Part shown: one piece after another, positions 52,958 through 62,634 of the stretch
Layout of the letters: every line of letters starts with the position of its first letter
Numbering within the stretch: position 1 is the first letter of the stretch
NCBI GenBank assembly: GCA_026388695.1
Contig: JAPLJH010000008.1
Coordinates: 1-63,990 of the forward strand
Direction: 5' to 3'
Source of the DNA: Deltaproteobacteria bacterium
Lineage (GTDB): Bacteria; Desulfobacterota; Desulfobulbia; Desulfobulbales; Desulfurivibrionaceae
DNA length: 63,990 bases
Position numbers and translations under genes: made by a program
Notes under the pieces: generated by a model
The model's input: the letters and a program-made list of their open reading frames with translations, nothing else
Database searches by the model: none
Told to the model about the DNA's origin: nothing

Positions 52958-54082
52958 ATGCACCTTCTTATCAACATCCTCAACGAATCCTGGCAGCTCC
53001 TTCTAGACGCCGCCGTCTACATCCTCTTCGGCATCCTCATAGGCGGCCTGCTCAAGGTCTTTCTCTCCCCCGCCTATGTGGCCCACCATCTGGGCCAGGG
53101 CCGGTACAGCTCGGTGTTCAAGGCGGCCCTGTTCGGGGTTCCCCTGCCCCTGTGTTCCTGCGGGGTGCTGCCTGCGGCGGCGGCCCTGAAACGGCAGGGG
53201 GCCAACAACGGCGCCACCACCGCCTTTCTCATCTCCACCCCGGAATCGGGCATCGACTCCATCAGCGTCAGCTATGCCTTGCTGGACCCGATCATGACCG
53301 TGGCCCGGCCCCTGGCCGCCTTTGTCTCCGCCATGATTGCCGGGTGCATCGAAAACACCTTCAACCCGCCCAGGCCCCAATTGGCCATGGCTGCCGATCT
53401 TTCCTGCGCGGTGGATGGCTGTTGCAGCGGGGTGGACTGCCCGCCTGCGGAACACGCCAAACACCACACCTTGCCTGAAAAAATCCGGGCCGGAATGCGC
53501 TATGCCTTTGGCGAACTCTGGGGCGATCTGGCTGGCTGGTTTTTCATCGGCCTGCTGCTGGCCGGACTGATCTCCGCCCTGGTGCCCGACGACCTGATCA
53601 CCAACTATCTGGGCGGGGGCTTTGTGGCGATGCTCCTGATGCTGGCCTTCGGCATTCCGCTGTATATCTGCGCCACCGCCTCCACCCCCATTGCCGCCGC
53701 CATGATCCTCAAAGGCGTCAGCCCCGGCGCGGCCCTGGTCTTCATGCTCGCTGGCCCGGCCACCAACATGGCCACCATCTCGGTGCTGGTCGGACTGCTG
53801 GGCCGTCGCGCCACTACGGTCTACCTGACTTGCATTGCCGTTACCGCCGTGGTCTTCGGCCTGGCCCTTGATTCCGTCTACGCGGCTTATGGCATCTCGG
53901 CCAAGGCCGTGGTCGGTCAAGCCGGGGAGCTTGTGCCCTATTCGGTGCAACTGGGTGCGGCTCTGGTGATTCTTGCCCTGTCAGTCAGGCCGATGGTTGC
54001 GATGATTCGGAGGTGGTTTGGGAAAGGTGCTGGCGTATCGGACAACGGTTGCGGCTGTGACGGTGGTTGTGGGAGCAAATGA
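52958..54082 (+). CDS. SO_0444/ArsP-type metal efflux permease
   Basis: A 374-residue inner-membrane permease (predicted permease/DUF318 family) with about ten TM segments. Conserved parts are VPLPLCSCGVLPAAAALKRQ and GIPLYICATASTPIAAAMIL, each with the central Cys/Ser/Pro residues. Metal-rich soluble parts include AVDGCCSGVDCPP with a following HAKHH, and a C-terminal DNGCGCDGGCGSK. Relatives export Cu/Zn (SO_0444) or organoarsenicals (ArsP); the extra Cys and His suggest a thiophilic metal. Control by the ArsR protein 3 nt upstream is likely. Confidence 0.85.
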   Translation: MHLLINILNESWQLLLDAAVYILFGILIGGLLKVFLSPAYVAHHLGQGRYSSVFKAALFGVPLPLCSCGVLPAAAALKRQGANNGATTAFLISTPESGIDSISVSYALLDPIMTVARPLAAFVSAMIAGCIENTFNPPRPQLAMAADLSCAVDGCCSGVDCPPAEHAKHHTLPEKIRAGMRYAFGELWGDLAGWFFIGLLLAGLISALVPDDLITNYLGGGFVAMLLMLAFGIPLYICATASTPIAAAMILKGVSPGAALVFMLAGPATNMATISVLVGLLGRRATTVYLTCIAVTAVVFGLALDSVYAAYGISAKAVVGQAGELVPYSVQLGAALVILALSVRPMVAMIRRWFGKGAGVSDNGCGCDGGCGSK

Positions 54083-54108
54083 GACCCGATGAGGCTCTTG
54101 CATTTGTG

Positions 54109-54184
54109 GTTCGACAGGCTCACTACGAACGGAAGATATCTATTATATCAATGTGACCACCGTTCGCCCTGAGCCGGTCGAAGG
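54109..54184. repeat. Widespread palindromic repeat (CGACAGGCTCA type)
   Basis: GTTCGACAGGCTCACTACGA and CGTTCGCCCTGAGCCGGTCG form imperfect inverted arms around an AT-rich loop (54133-54159). This sequence type is common between genes in many Proteobacteria. It lies between convergent genes and may help end transcription. Confidence 0.65.
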
Positions 54185-54214
54185 GTGTTTGAAAATTTCA
54201 CAGAAGCGCCACTA

Positions 54215-55945
54215 CTACTTAAAAATCGGCAAAAAATCCGCTTCCCCGGGAACCCCGTCAATGGGCAGGGTGATGGTGAACAGCGCCCCTTTACCGCGGG
54301 CGCTCTTGGCCGTGATATCCCCGCCGTGCCGCTTGACAATGCCGTAGCTCACGGACAACCCCAGGCCGGTGCCCTCCACTGCGGGCTTGGTTGAAAAGAA
54401 CGGCTCAAAGATCAAGCCCATGTCCTTTGGCCGAATGCCCTTGCCCGTATCCTGGATGAGAATCCGGACATTTTCCCCAGCCACCTCGGTGGAGATGGTG
54501 ATGGTACCGCCGGTTTTGGGGATGGCCTCCTCGGCGTTGCCGATCACATTGAGGAGCACCTGCTTGATCTGATCCGGCACCGCCTGGACCATGGGCAGCT
54601 CCCGGGCAAAATGCCGCTCCACCATGATATGCTTATCGCTGAGCTTCTTTTTGCCAAGCAGCAACAGCTCCTCGATGATCCGGTGCAGATCCACCGAGGC
54701 CACCTTGCCGGTGGTGGGCCGGTTGAAGTCCTGCAAGGTGCTGATCAGATCCTTAACCCGCACGCATTCACCGATGGCCACATCGAGCATCTCGGCGTCG
54801 CCCTTCTCCAGCTTCACGTATTTGCGCAGACCCTGCAAAAAATTGCGGATACCGATGATCGGATTGCCGAACTCATGGGCAATGGAGGCGGCCAGCTTGC
54901 CCACCGCGCTGAATTTCTCGGCATGGAGCAGTTGCTCGTAGGTGCGGGAAAGCTGATTGGTCCGCTCCTCGACCCGCGCCTCCAAGGCATCGTTCATCCG
55001 CCGGACCTCCGCCTCCATGCGCTTGCGGTCCGTGATGTCCTGCAAGGTTTCGATGGCACCGATGATGTCCCCGGACAGGTTTTTGATGGGTGCGGCGGTG
55101 AAAAACAGCCACTTGCTCTCGTGGCCGAAGTCAAAAAAATCCTCCACCTCATAGGCCCCCTTTACCAGGGAGGAAGGCCGGTACTTGCCGGTGTAGAACT
55201 TGGCGATATCCGCCTCTTCAGCGCCGTTGAGCACCAGGTCGGCCAAAATGGGCCGCTGGTACAGATAAAAAGCCTTCCACTGGTTCTGGGTCCCCACCAT
55301 CTCGCTGGCCGTAAGCCCGGTCATCACGGCGCAGGCCTTGTTCCAGTGGGTAAGGGTATGGTTTTCGTCGATAACAAAGGTGGGGATGGAACTGGCCTGC
55401 AAGATCTGGCTCAACCGCTCCCCACTTTCCAAAAGATCCTCCTCGGCCTGTTGCCGCTCGATGATCTCCTGGGCCAGAATCGCGTTGTACTCCTGATAGC
55501 TGCGGGTCCGAGCAGTAAGCTGCTTCTCCAGAGCGTCATAGGCCTGGCGCAGTTCTGCCTCCCTTCTTCGCTCCACGGTCACATCCCGGATCACCTCGGA
55601 AAATCCGGCCAACCGACCATTATGGTGCACTGGGGCAAATGAACGCTCAAAGGTGCAGACCCCGCCCTCCGGGCAGGTCCGGTTGAAATCCACGGTGAAC
55701 TTCTTGCCGGAAAGCGCGCGCTGGTAGAGATCGCTGGCCCAGGCCCGCTGGCTGCTGGGCAAAACGTACTGGTGGCGCGAGCCCGGACCCACCGTGAGAT
55801 TAAAAACCTCTTTCAGCAGGCGGACGTAGGCGGGATTGACAAAAACAAACCGTGCCTCGGTATCAAGCAGGGCCATGCCTTCCTGCCTGCTTTCCAAAAG
55901 CGCGTTTGCATCAAGAGCCGTTTGCGAAATAAGAGAATCTACCAT
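54215..55945 (-). CDS. Cytoplasmic PAS sensor histidine kinase
   Basis: A 576-residue kinase without membrane segments (ATG 55943-55945). It has PAS 1 (about 10-130, RQEGMALLDTEARFVFVNPA), a coiled linker, PAS 2 (about 180-310, with FYLYQRPILADLVL and IIGAIETLQDITDRK), HisKA with LAASIAHEFGNPIIGI, and HATPase with NVIGNAEEAIPK and GTGLGLSVSYGIVK. It belongs to the NtrB-like group that pairs with sigma-54 regulators. PAS 2 resembles the PAS repeats of the giant kinase at 30 kb. No regulator gene is adjacent. It is divergent from the hybrid kinase at 56.1 kb. Confidence 0.9.
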   Translation of the reverse strand: MVDSLISQTALDANALLESRQEGMALLDTEARFVFVNPAYVRLLKEVFNLTVGPGSRHQYVLPSSQRAWASDLYQRALSGKKFTVDFNRTCPEGGVCTFERSFAPVHHNGRLAGFSEVIRDVTVERRREAELRQAYDALEKQLTARTRSYQEYNAILAQEIIERQQAEEDLLESGERLSQILQASSIPTFVIDENHTLTHWNKACAVMTGLTASEMVGTQNQWKAFYLYQRPILADLVLNGAEEADIAKFYTGKYRPSSLVKGAYEVEDFFDFGHESKWLFFTAAPIKNLSGDIIGAIETLQDITDRKRMEAEVRRMNDALEARVEERTNQLSRTYEQLLHAEKFSAVGKLAASIAHEFGNPIIGIRNFLQGLRKYVKLEKGDAEMLDVAIGECVRVKDLISTLQDFNRPTTGKVASVDLHRIIEELLLLGKKKLSDKHIMVERHFARELPMVQAVPDQIKQVLLNVIGNAEEAIPKTGGTITISTEVAGENVRILIQDTGKGIRPKDMGLIFEPFFSTKPAVEGTGLGLSVSYGIVKRHGGDITAKSARGKGALFTITLPIDGVPGEADFLPIFK

Positions 55946-56054
55946 CAACGTATGTGCCGAAAAGGTGAAGGTTAGAGGGAAAGCGTCTCCGAGGTACCGT
56001 AAAGCAGAACTGCTGAGTTTTCCATCAAAAAAGAACCAGCTCCACAGCTAGTCC

Positions 56055-58184
56055 ATGATTTACATCCGCCCCGGGAATTGGTATCAATCAGATATGGTAG
56101 AAAAAAGTGCGCCCCCCATGAAATACAGCCTGCAACACCGCTACATCGCCACCGTGCTTGCCCTGGTGCTTGGCGCTGTCCTGGCTCTGGGAGGGGTCTT
56201 TTTCATAACCCTGCGCTCCGCCACCCGCTCAATCACCAACCAGAGCATAGACACCATCCGGGAAGTCATGTTCGACCAGTTCCGGCATCGTGGCACCGTC
56301 ATGGTCAATCTGTTGACCAATAATCTCGCCGCCCCCCTCTCCCGTGGTGATCTGGAGGCAATCCACCACCTGGGCGTCTCCGCCCTGGAACAAAAGGATG
56401 TGCAGTACTTCTATGTCTTCACTCCCCAAGGCGAGATTCTTGACGATGGCCAGGCAGATGCCCCCACCCCCGGCAAACGCCTGACAGACGCGGTCTCAGA
56501 ACAGGCGATGACCGCAAACACCACCCTGGTGCAGATCAGAGACGAGGCCATGGATGTGTCCATGCCCATTTTTGTTGGCGATACCCACCTCGGCGGGGTC
56601 CGGGTCGGCTTTTCTCTAAAAACCGTCAACCGGGAAATGGAAGAACGGATCTCCGCCTTTCATGAGCTGGGGCAGAAAAAGCACGATGAAGCCCTGACCA
56701 TGCTGACCTTGCTCTCCACTTGTTTTATCGCCATCGGGATCATCCTCGCCTATGTTCTTGCAAAAAACATGAGCAATCCGGTTCTGGAGCTGGCCCATTA
56801 CGCCCAACGCATCGGCCAGGGCGATTTCGGCTTTCGCTTTTCCCTGAAACGCAAAGACGAGTTGGGGTTGCTCTCAAGAACCATGAACGAAATGGCCCTA
56901 CAGATCAACGAGAAGAACAAGGCCCTGCTTGAGGCCCACACTCTACTAGAAAAACGGGTGCAGGACCGCACCAGGGAGCTCCTGCTCGCCAAGGACAAGG
57001 CCGAGGCTGCCAACCGGGCCAAATCTAATTTCTTGGCCAACATGAGCCATGAAATCCGCACCCCGATGAACGGGGTGATCGGCATGACCCAGCTTGCCCT
57101 GCTGGCCTCCCCGCCCCCGGAACAGCGCGAATACCTGGAGCTTATCGAAAAATCCTCCTACCGGCTCCTGAATGTGGTCAACGATATCCTGGATTTCTCA
57201 AAGATAGAGGCCGACAAGCTTGAGTTGACGGTTGCGCGCTTTGACCTGCGGGACACCATTGCCACAACCATCCGCGAGTTCTCCTTCAAGGCCAAGGAAA
57301 AAGGCCTTGCCCTCGACTGGAGCGTTGCCGACGAAATTCCCAACGCCTTTATGGGGGATGCGGGCAGGTTGAGCCAGATCCTCATCAACCTCATCGGCAA
57401 CGCCCTCAAGTTCACGAAGACGGGGCGGATCTCGGTGCGGGTTGAAAAGGAATACGCCGAGTTGGATGAGCTCATCGCGCATTTCTCAATCACCGACACC
57501 GGCATCGGCGTTTCCCCCGAATATCAAGCCTCGATCTTCGAGGCCTTTTCCCAGGCCGATGAATCCCACAGCCGCCCCTACGAAGGCACCGGCCTGGGTC
57601 TTGCCATCTGCGCCAAGCTGGTTGCCCTGATGAGCGGCCAGATCTGGGTGGAAAGCACCGAAGGCCAGGGCTCTGTTTTTCACTTCACTGCCCTGCTGAA
57701 AAAAGCGACGGCTGAACAGCCCGTCCTGGACGAAGGCGCAACGCTGGGGCTGCCTGCCGAATCACCCCAAGGGCAACCCGGCCCACAGCTTGCGATTCTT
57801 CTAGTGGAAGACAATCTGGTCAATCAGAAGGTGGCCGCAAAGATGCTGGAACGCTCCGGCCATCGGGTGACCATTGCCAACAATGGCCAAGAAGGGGTTG
57901 ACGTCTTTGCCTGCCAGCCCTTTGATCTGGTGCTGATGGATATCCAGATGCCGGTGATGGATGGGTTTGAAGCGACCCAGGCAATCCGCGACCTGGAAAA
58001 AGCATCCGGCAAGCACACGCCCATCGTCGCCCTCACCGCCCACGCCATCAGCGGATACCGGGAAAAATGCCTGGAACTGGGGCTGGACGACTATCTCTCC
58101 AAGCCGATGAAGATCGCCGACCTCAACGCCAAGATCGCCGAACATCTTCCGCACAGGCCGGACACCCCCACGGAAACCGCCTGA
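56055..58184 (+). CDS. Membrane hybrid sensor kinase with HAMP and one receiver
   Basis: A 709-residue kinase. After an uncertain N-terminus (ATG 56094 and 56118 are alternatives) come TM 1 (about 30-53), a periplasmic sensor domain (about 60-215), TM 2 (about 217-240), HAMP (about 242-295), HisKA with [20 protein letters not shown], HATPase (IGNALKFTKTGRISV and GTGLGLAICAKL) and a C-terminal receiver with VLMDIQMPVMDG. All phosphotransfer residues are present. The sensor domain contains DVQYFYVFTPQGEILDDGQA, a Cache-like stretch. No Hpt or DNA-binding output is visible; the partner is elsewhere. It ends 2 nt before the convergent cusA-type gene. Confidence 0.9.
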   Translation: MIYIRPGNWYQSDMVEKSAPPMKYSLQHRYIATVLALVLGAVLALGGVFFITLRSATRSITNQSIDTIREVMFDQFRHRGTVMVNLLTNNLAAPLSRGDLEAIHHLGVSALEQKDVQYFYVFTPQGEILDDGQADAPTPGKRLTDAVSEQAMTANTTLVQIRDEAMDVSMPIFVGDTHLGGVRVGFSLKTVNREMEERISAFHELGQKKHDEALTMLTLLSTCFIAIGIILAYVLAKNMSNPVLELAHYAQRIGQGDFGFRFSLKRKDELGLLSRTMNEMALQINEKNKALLEAHTLLEKRVQDRTRELLLAKDKAEAANRAKSNFLANMSHEIRTPMNGVIGMTQLALLASPPPEQREYLELIEKSSYRLLNVVNDILDFSKIEADKLELTVARFDLRDTIATTIREFSFKAKEKGLALDWSVADEIPNAFMGDAGRLSQILINLIGNALKFTKTGRISVRVEKEYAELDELIAHFSITDTGIGVSPEYQASIFEAFSQADESHSRPYEGTGLGLAICAKLVALMSGQIWVESTEGQGSVFHFTALLKKATAEQPVLDEGATLGLPAESPQGQPGPQLAILLVEDNLVNQKVAAKMLERSGHRVTIANNGQEGVDVFACQPFDLVLMDIQMPVMDGFEATQAIRDLEKASGKHTPIVALTAHAISGYREKCLELGLDDYLSKPMKIADLNAKIAEHLPHRPDTPTETA

Positions 58185-58186
58185 CC

Positions 58187-61100
58187 TTAGCGGATGACCT
58201 CAGTCTTTTCAAAATCCCGCTGTTTCCAAAGCAAATAGATCGCCGGATAGATAAGCAGTTCAAGGATGGCCGAGGTGCCGATCCCTCCCACCATGGGCGC
58301 GGCGATCCTTTTCATCACATCGGCGCCGGTGCCGGTGCTAAACATGATGGGAACCAGACCGAGCAGCATGGTGCACACCAGCATGAGCTTGGGACGAATC
58401 CTTTTCACCGACCCATACATGATTGCCTCTTTCAGATCGTCGAGGCTCTGCAATTTCCCAGCCTTCTGCCATTTGTCACAGGCCAAGTCGAGGTAGAGGA
58501 GCATAACCACCCCGGTCTCCGCGTCGATACCGGCCAGGGCGATGATACCCACCCAAACCGCGATGCTCATGTTGTAACCGAGGATATACAAAAGCCAGAA
58601 GGAGCCGACCAACGAAAAGGGCACGGCAAGCAAGACAATGGCCGTCTTGATCACCGACTTGGTGTTTAAAAAGATGAGCACGAAGATGACCAGCAGAGTG
58701 AGGGGAATAACGAGCTTCAGCCGCTCATGGGTCTTGACCAGGTGCTCGTATTCCCCGCTCCACTCCAGACGGTAGCCCTCGGGAATCTTCAGCGAGGCAA
58801 CCCGCTGTTTGGCCTCGTCCACGAAACCGCCCACATCCCTGCCGGAAAAATCGATGTACACGTACGAGGCCAGAAGGCCAGCCTCGCTCTTGATCATGGG
58901 CGGCCCCTTGACGATCTGGATGTCGGCCAACGCCCCCAGAGGAACCTGGAGAGCCTCTCCGGTGGGCGGGGGAGCAGGCTGGGGCGAAGACATACCGCCT
59001 GGGGTCGGCGCCGCCATGGCCACGGGCACTGGGACCAACACCCTTTTCAGCTGTTCGACATCGCCCCGCAACTCCCGAGCATAACGAACATTCACCGGAT
59101 AGCGCTCCCTGCCCTCCACGGTCACGGTGAGGTTCATCCCGCCGATGGCCGACTGGATAACCTCCTGCACCTCATCCACGGACAGGCCGTAGCGGGCCAC
59201 CTCCTCCCGCTTGATATTGCAGTCGAGGAAATACCCGGTGGTCACCCGCTCGGCATAGACGCTGCGGAGGCCGGAGATGCCGTTAAGCCGAGCCTCAATG
59301 GCAGTACCCAGCCGCTCAAGCTCTTCCAACTTCGGCCCCATGACCTTGATCCCCACCGGGGTTCTGATGCCGGTGGAGAGCATGTCGATCCGGGCCTTGA
59401 TCGGCATGGTAAAGGAGTTGGCTACCCCCGGAATAGACAGGGCATCATTCATCTCATTTTTCAGGCTCTCCACCGTCACGCCAGGCCGCCATTGCGATTC
59501 AGGCTTGAGATTGATCACGGTCTCAAACATCTCCAGAGGCGCGGGGTCCGTGGCGGTTTCCGCCCTGCCGGCCTTGCCGAAGACCTGAGCCACCTCGGGG
59601 ATCTCCTTCAAGATCTTGTCTTGGAGCTGAAGCAGCTTCGAGACCTCAGAAATGGCTGCGCCCGGCGAGGTCACGGGCATGTAGAGAAGCGCGCCCTCGT
59701 ACAGCGGCGGCATGAACTCGGAGCCGAGCTTGAGGAATGGGTACACGCTCACGGCCATGGTGATGAGCGCGGCAACGATCACCGTCCTTTTAAAACGGAG
59801 AACAAACCGCACGATGGGTTCATACAACCGATGGAGAAAGATGCTGATGGGATTTTTATCCTCATGCATGATCTTGCCCCGGATGAAAATGGTCATCAGC
59901 ACCGGGGTCAGGGTGATGGCAAGAAAGGCCGAAAACAGCATGGCAAAGGTCTTGGTGTAGGCCAGGGGCTTGAACAGCCGCCCGGCTTGGGCCTGCAAGG
60001 TAAAGACCGGCAGAAAGGCCACGGTGATCACCAGCAGAGAAAAGAACAAGGACGGCCCCACCTCCTTGGCCGCCTCGATGATCACCTCGGCGCGATCCCC
60101 CGGCTTGCCCGCGATTTCCCACTCCTCCAGCTTTTTATGGGCATTCTCCACCATGATGATCGAGGCGTCCACCATGGCCCCGATGGCGATGGCAATGCCG
60201 CTCAGGCTCATGATGTTCGCCGTCACCCCCAGGTAGAACATGCAGATAAACGAGATAATGATCGCAATGGGCAGGGTGAAAATAACCACCAGGGCACTGG
60301 GCAGATGAAAAAGAAACACCAGGCAGACCACGCTCACCGCCAGGGAGATCTTGATCAGCTCTTCGGTGAGGGTGTCGATGGACCGGTGGATAAGATCGGA
60401 GCGGTCATAGGTGACAACGAGCTTCACCCCCGCAGGCAGGCTCGGCTCAACGCTTTCTTTGATCTTTTCCTTGACCCGGTCAATGACACTGAGGACGTTC
60501 TCGCCGAACCGGACCACCACAATCCCGCCCGCAACCTCGCCCCGCCCGTCAAGCTCGGCAAGGCCGCGCCTGATCTCAGGCCCGAGTTGGATACTGGCGA
60601 CATCTTTAAGGAAGACCGGGGTGCCGTTGCCGTTGCTGCGCACCGCGATATCCTCCAGGTCCTTGATGCCCTTGAGATATCCGCGGCCGCGCACCATGTA
60701 TTCGACCCCGGAAAACTCCAGCACCCTGCCCTCCACATCCTTGTTGCTCTTGCGGATGGCATCCATGACCATGGTGATGGGCAGGTTATAGGCCTGGAGC
60801 CGATTGGGATCGATGCTCACCTGATACTGCCGGACAAAGCCGCCGATGCTTGCGACCTGGGAGACCCCAGGCACGCTTTCCAGGGCCAGCTTGATGTTCC
60901 AGTCCTGCATGGAACGGAGTTCGGCCAAATTGTGCCCCCCGGTCTCATCCACCAGGGCATAGGAAAATCCCCAGCCCACGCTGGTGGCGTCCGGCCCGAG
61001 CACGGGATTCACCGAAGCAGGGAGCTTATTCTTCACCGCCTGGAGATATTCCAACACCCGACTTCGGGCCCAGTAGATGTCGGTCCCTTCCTCGAAAATA

Positions 61101-61384
61101 GCATAGATGAAAGAAGTGCCGAAAAAGGAGAACCCGCGCACCACCTTGACCTTTGGCGCGGCAAGGAGGGTGGAGGTGATCGGGTAGGTGATCTGGTCTT
61201 CGATCAAGTCGGGGCTGCGGCCTTCCCAATCGGTGAAGATGATGACCTGGGTATCGCTCAAATCGGGGATCGCATCGAGCGGCGTGTTGCGGATGGCCCA
61301 GATTCCCCAGCCGGTGAGGGCAAACACCAGCAGGAAGATGAAAAACCTGTTGCGGGCGCTGAAATCGATAACCCGGGCGATCAT
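58187..61384 (-). CDS. Heavy-metal efflux RND pump (CusA/CzcA type)
   Basis: A 1065-residue inner-membrane proton antiporter of the HME-RND class, full length with 12 TM segments. Motifs: RNRFFIFLLVFALTGWGIWA at TM 1, IPDLSDTQVIIFTDWEGRSP, SGIAIAIGAMVDASIIMVEN in TM 4 and GIDAETGVVMLLYLDLACDK near the C-terminus. A Pro/Gly-rich insertion occurs near residues 795-815. Cu/Ag (CusA) against Zn/Co/Cd (CzcA) cannot be settled by eye. It overlaps the adaptor gene by 4 nt and is third in the operon. Confidence 0.93.
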   Translation of the reverse strand: MIARVIDFSARNRFFIFLLVFALTGWGIWAIRNTPLDAIPDLSDTQVIIFTDWEGRSPDLIEDQITYPITSTLLAAPKVKVVRGFSFFGTSFIYAIFEEGTDIYWARSRVLEYLQAVKNKLPASVNPVLGPDATSVGWGFSYALVDETGGHNLAELRSMQDWNIKLALESVPGVSQVASIGGFVRQYQVSIDPNRLQAYNLPITMVMDAIRKSNKDVEGRVLEFSGVEYMVRGRGYLKGIKDLEDIAVRSNGNGTPVFLKDVASIQLGPEIRRGLAELDGRGEVAGGIVVVRFGENVLSVIDRVKEKIKESVEPSLPAGVKLVVTYDRSDLIHRSIDTLTEELIKISLAVSVVCLVFLFHLPSALVVIFTLPIAIIISFICMFYLGVTANIMSLSGIAIAIGAMVDASIIMVENAHKKLEEWEIAGKPGDRAEVIIEAAKEVGPSLFFSLLVITVAFLPVFTLQAQAGRLFKPLAYTKTFAMLFSAFLAITLTPVLMTIFIRGKIMHEDKNPISIFLHRLYEPIVRFVLRFKRTVIVAALITMAVSVYPFLKLGSEFMPPLYEGALLYMPVTSPGAAISEVSKLLQLQDKILKEIPEVAQVFGKAGRAETATDPAPLEMFETVINLKPESQWRPGVTVESLKNEMNDALSIPGVANSFTMPIKARIDMLSTGIRTPVGIKVMGPKLEELERLGTAIEARLNGISGLRSVYAERVTTGYFLDCNIKREEVARYGLSVDEVQEVIQSAIGGMNLTVTVEGRERYPVNVRYARELRGDVEQLKRVLVPVPVAMAAPTPGGMSSPQPAPPPTGEALQVPLGALADIQIVKGPPMIKSEAGLLASYVYIDFSGRDVGGFVDEAKQRVASLKIPEGYRLEWSGEYEHLVKTHERLKLVIPLTLLVIFVLIFLNTKSVIKTAIVLLAVPFSLVGSFWLLYILGYNMSIAVWVGIIALAGIDAETGVVMLLYLDLACDKWQKAGKLQSLDDLKEAIMYGSVKRIRPKLMLVCTMLLGLVPIMFSTGTGADVMKRIAAPMVGGIGTSAILELLIYPAIYLLWKQRDFEKTEVIR

Positions 61385-62634
61385 TGCTTCACCACCCCCT
61401 TGAGACGCGCTTCGGAATCGATGAGGAAGGTGGCGGCAGAGGCCACTTTTTCCCCGGCCTGCAAGCCGCTTAGGATCTCCGCCATGCCCTCGGCCTTGAC
61501 GCCGACGCCGACCTCGCGGGGCTCGAAATAGCCATCGCCCTTGTCCACATAAACAAGCTGCCGGGTGCCGGTGTTGATCAGCGCATCCTCGGGCACCACG
61601 AGCCTGCGGCTCAGGTCCACCTTCAATGCCACCTTGGCAAACATCTGGGGTTTCAGGTCTCCGGCCTGATTATCAAGGGTGAAACGAATCTTCGCCGTTC
61701 GCGTTTCTCCGGCAAGCAGCGGAGAGACATAGTCGATGCTGGCGACAAACACCTTACCCGGCAAGGAATCCAGGGTGATCTCCGCCTTCTGCCCGGTCTT
61801 GACCAGGGCCAGCTCATGCTCGTAGATATCAGACACCACCCAGAGCGTGGAGGTATCCACCAAATCAAAGAGCCTTTCGCCGGGCTGCACCTTCATGCCC
61901 TGCACCGCCAGTTTCTGCACCACATACCCGCTCACCGGGCTGAATACGGCCAGGGTCCGCAGGGGGGAGCCGGTCTCTTCAATCTTGCGAATCTGGGCCT
62001 CGCTGATGTCTAAAAATCTCAGCCGCTGCCGGGCAGCCTGGCGCATGGCTTCGGCATCCTGCGCCAGCATCCGGTTCATGGCCGATGATTCCTCTGCTCC
62101 GGCGGGAGCAGCACCCTGCCGCGACCACTTGAGAATATTGAGGTATTCCTGCTGGCTGGCAACCAGCTCCGGGCTGTAGATTTCAGCAAGCACTTCGCCT
62201 CTTTTGACATACCTGCCCGTGTAGTTGACCCGGATGGTTTCGATCCAGCCCTCTATCTTGGTGTTGACCGTGGCGATCCGTTTTTCGTCATATTCAACCC
62301 GGCCCACGGTCCTGATGGTTCTGGTCAGCGCTTTCACCGCAGCCACGGTGGTTTTTACCCCGATGAACCGCTGCCCAGCCTCGGGTATCTCAACGGTCTG
62401 CGGCTCTTCCTGGGAAGCTGCGCCGCTTTCAATTCCACCCGGAGGCGGCACGGTTTGGGGCAGGACAGGACTGCCACCGTGGCCCTGGTGTTCTGACGGA
62501 GCCGCCTGCCCCGCAGACTCCTGGGCCTTTTTCCGAAACACCCCGCCACCCTTGCCAGAAAGACCAACAAAGAGGACGCCCGCGATAAAAAGAAAAAGGA
62601 TCACCATGGTGATCATGCTGTTCTTCTTGTTCAT
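61381..62634 (-). CDS. Periplasmic adaptor of the metal efflux pump (CusB type)
   Basis: The membrane-fusion protein links pump and outer-membrane channel. The 417-residue product has an N-terminal TM anchor (about 8-28), a Gly/His/Pro stretch (about 40-65) with EHQGHGG, then barrel-sandwich and hairpin parts: TVGRVEYDEKRIATVNTKIE, GWIETIRVNYTGRYVKRGEV, LAVFSPVSGYVVQKLAVQGM and a C-terminal GLQAGEKVASAATFLIDSEA. These are typical of CusB. The His and Met residues near the N-terminus could bind metal. It overlaps both neighbours by 4 nt (ATGA type), so the three proteins are made together. Confidence 0.93.
   Translation of the reverse strand: MNKKNSMITMVILFLFIAGVLFVGLSGKGGGVFRKKAQESAGQAAPSEHQGHGGSPVLPQTVPPPGGIESGAASQEEPQTVEIPEAGQRFIGVKTTVAAVKALTRTIRTVGRVEYDEKRIATVNTKIEGWIETIRVNYTGRYVKRGEVLAEIYSPELVASQQEYLNILKWSRQGAAPAGAEESSAMNRMLAQDAEAMRQAARQRLRFLDISEAQIRKIEETGSPLRTLAVFSPVSGYVVQKLAVQGMKVQPGERLFDLVDTSTLWVVSDIYEHELALVKTGQKAEITLDSLPGKVFVASIDYVSPLLAGETRTAKIRFTLDNQAGDLKPQMFAKVALKVDLSRRLVVPEDALINTGTRQLVYVDKGDGYFEPREVGVGVKAEGMAEILSGLQAGEKVASAATFLIDSEARLKGVVKQ

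Noticed and set aside
58727-61531. Very long plus-strand open frame opposite cusA and the end of cusB
   Set aside because: It lies antisense to a well-conserved RND pump and its composition (His/Gly/Asp-rich) is typical of a shadow frame.
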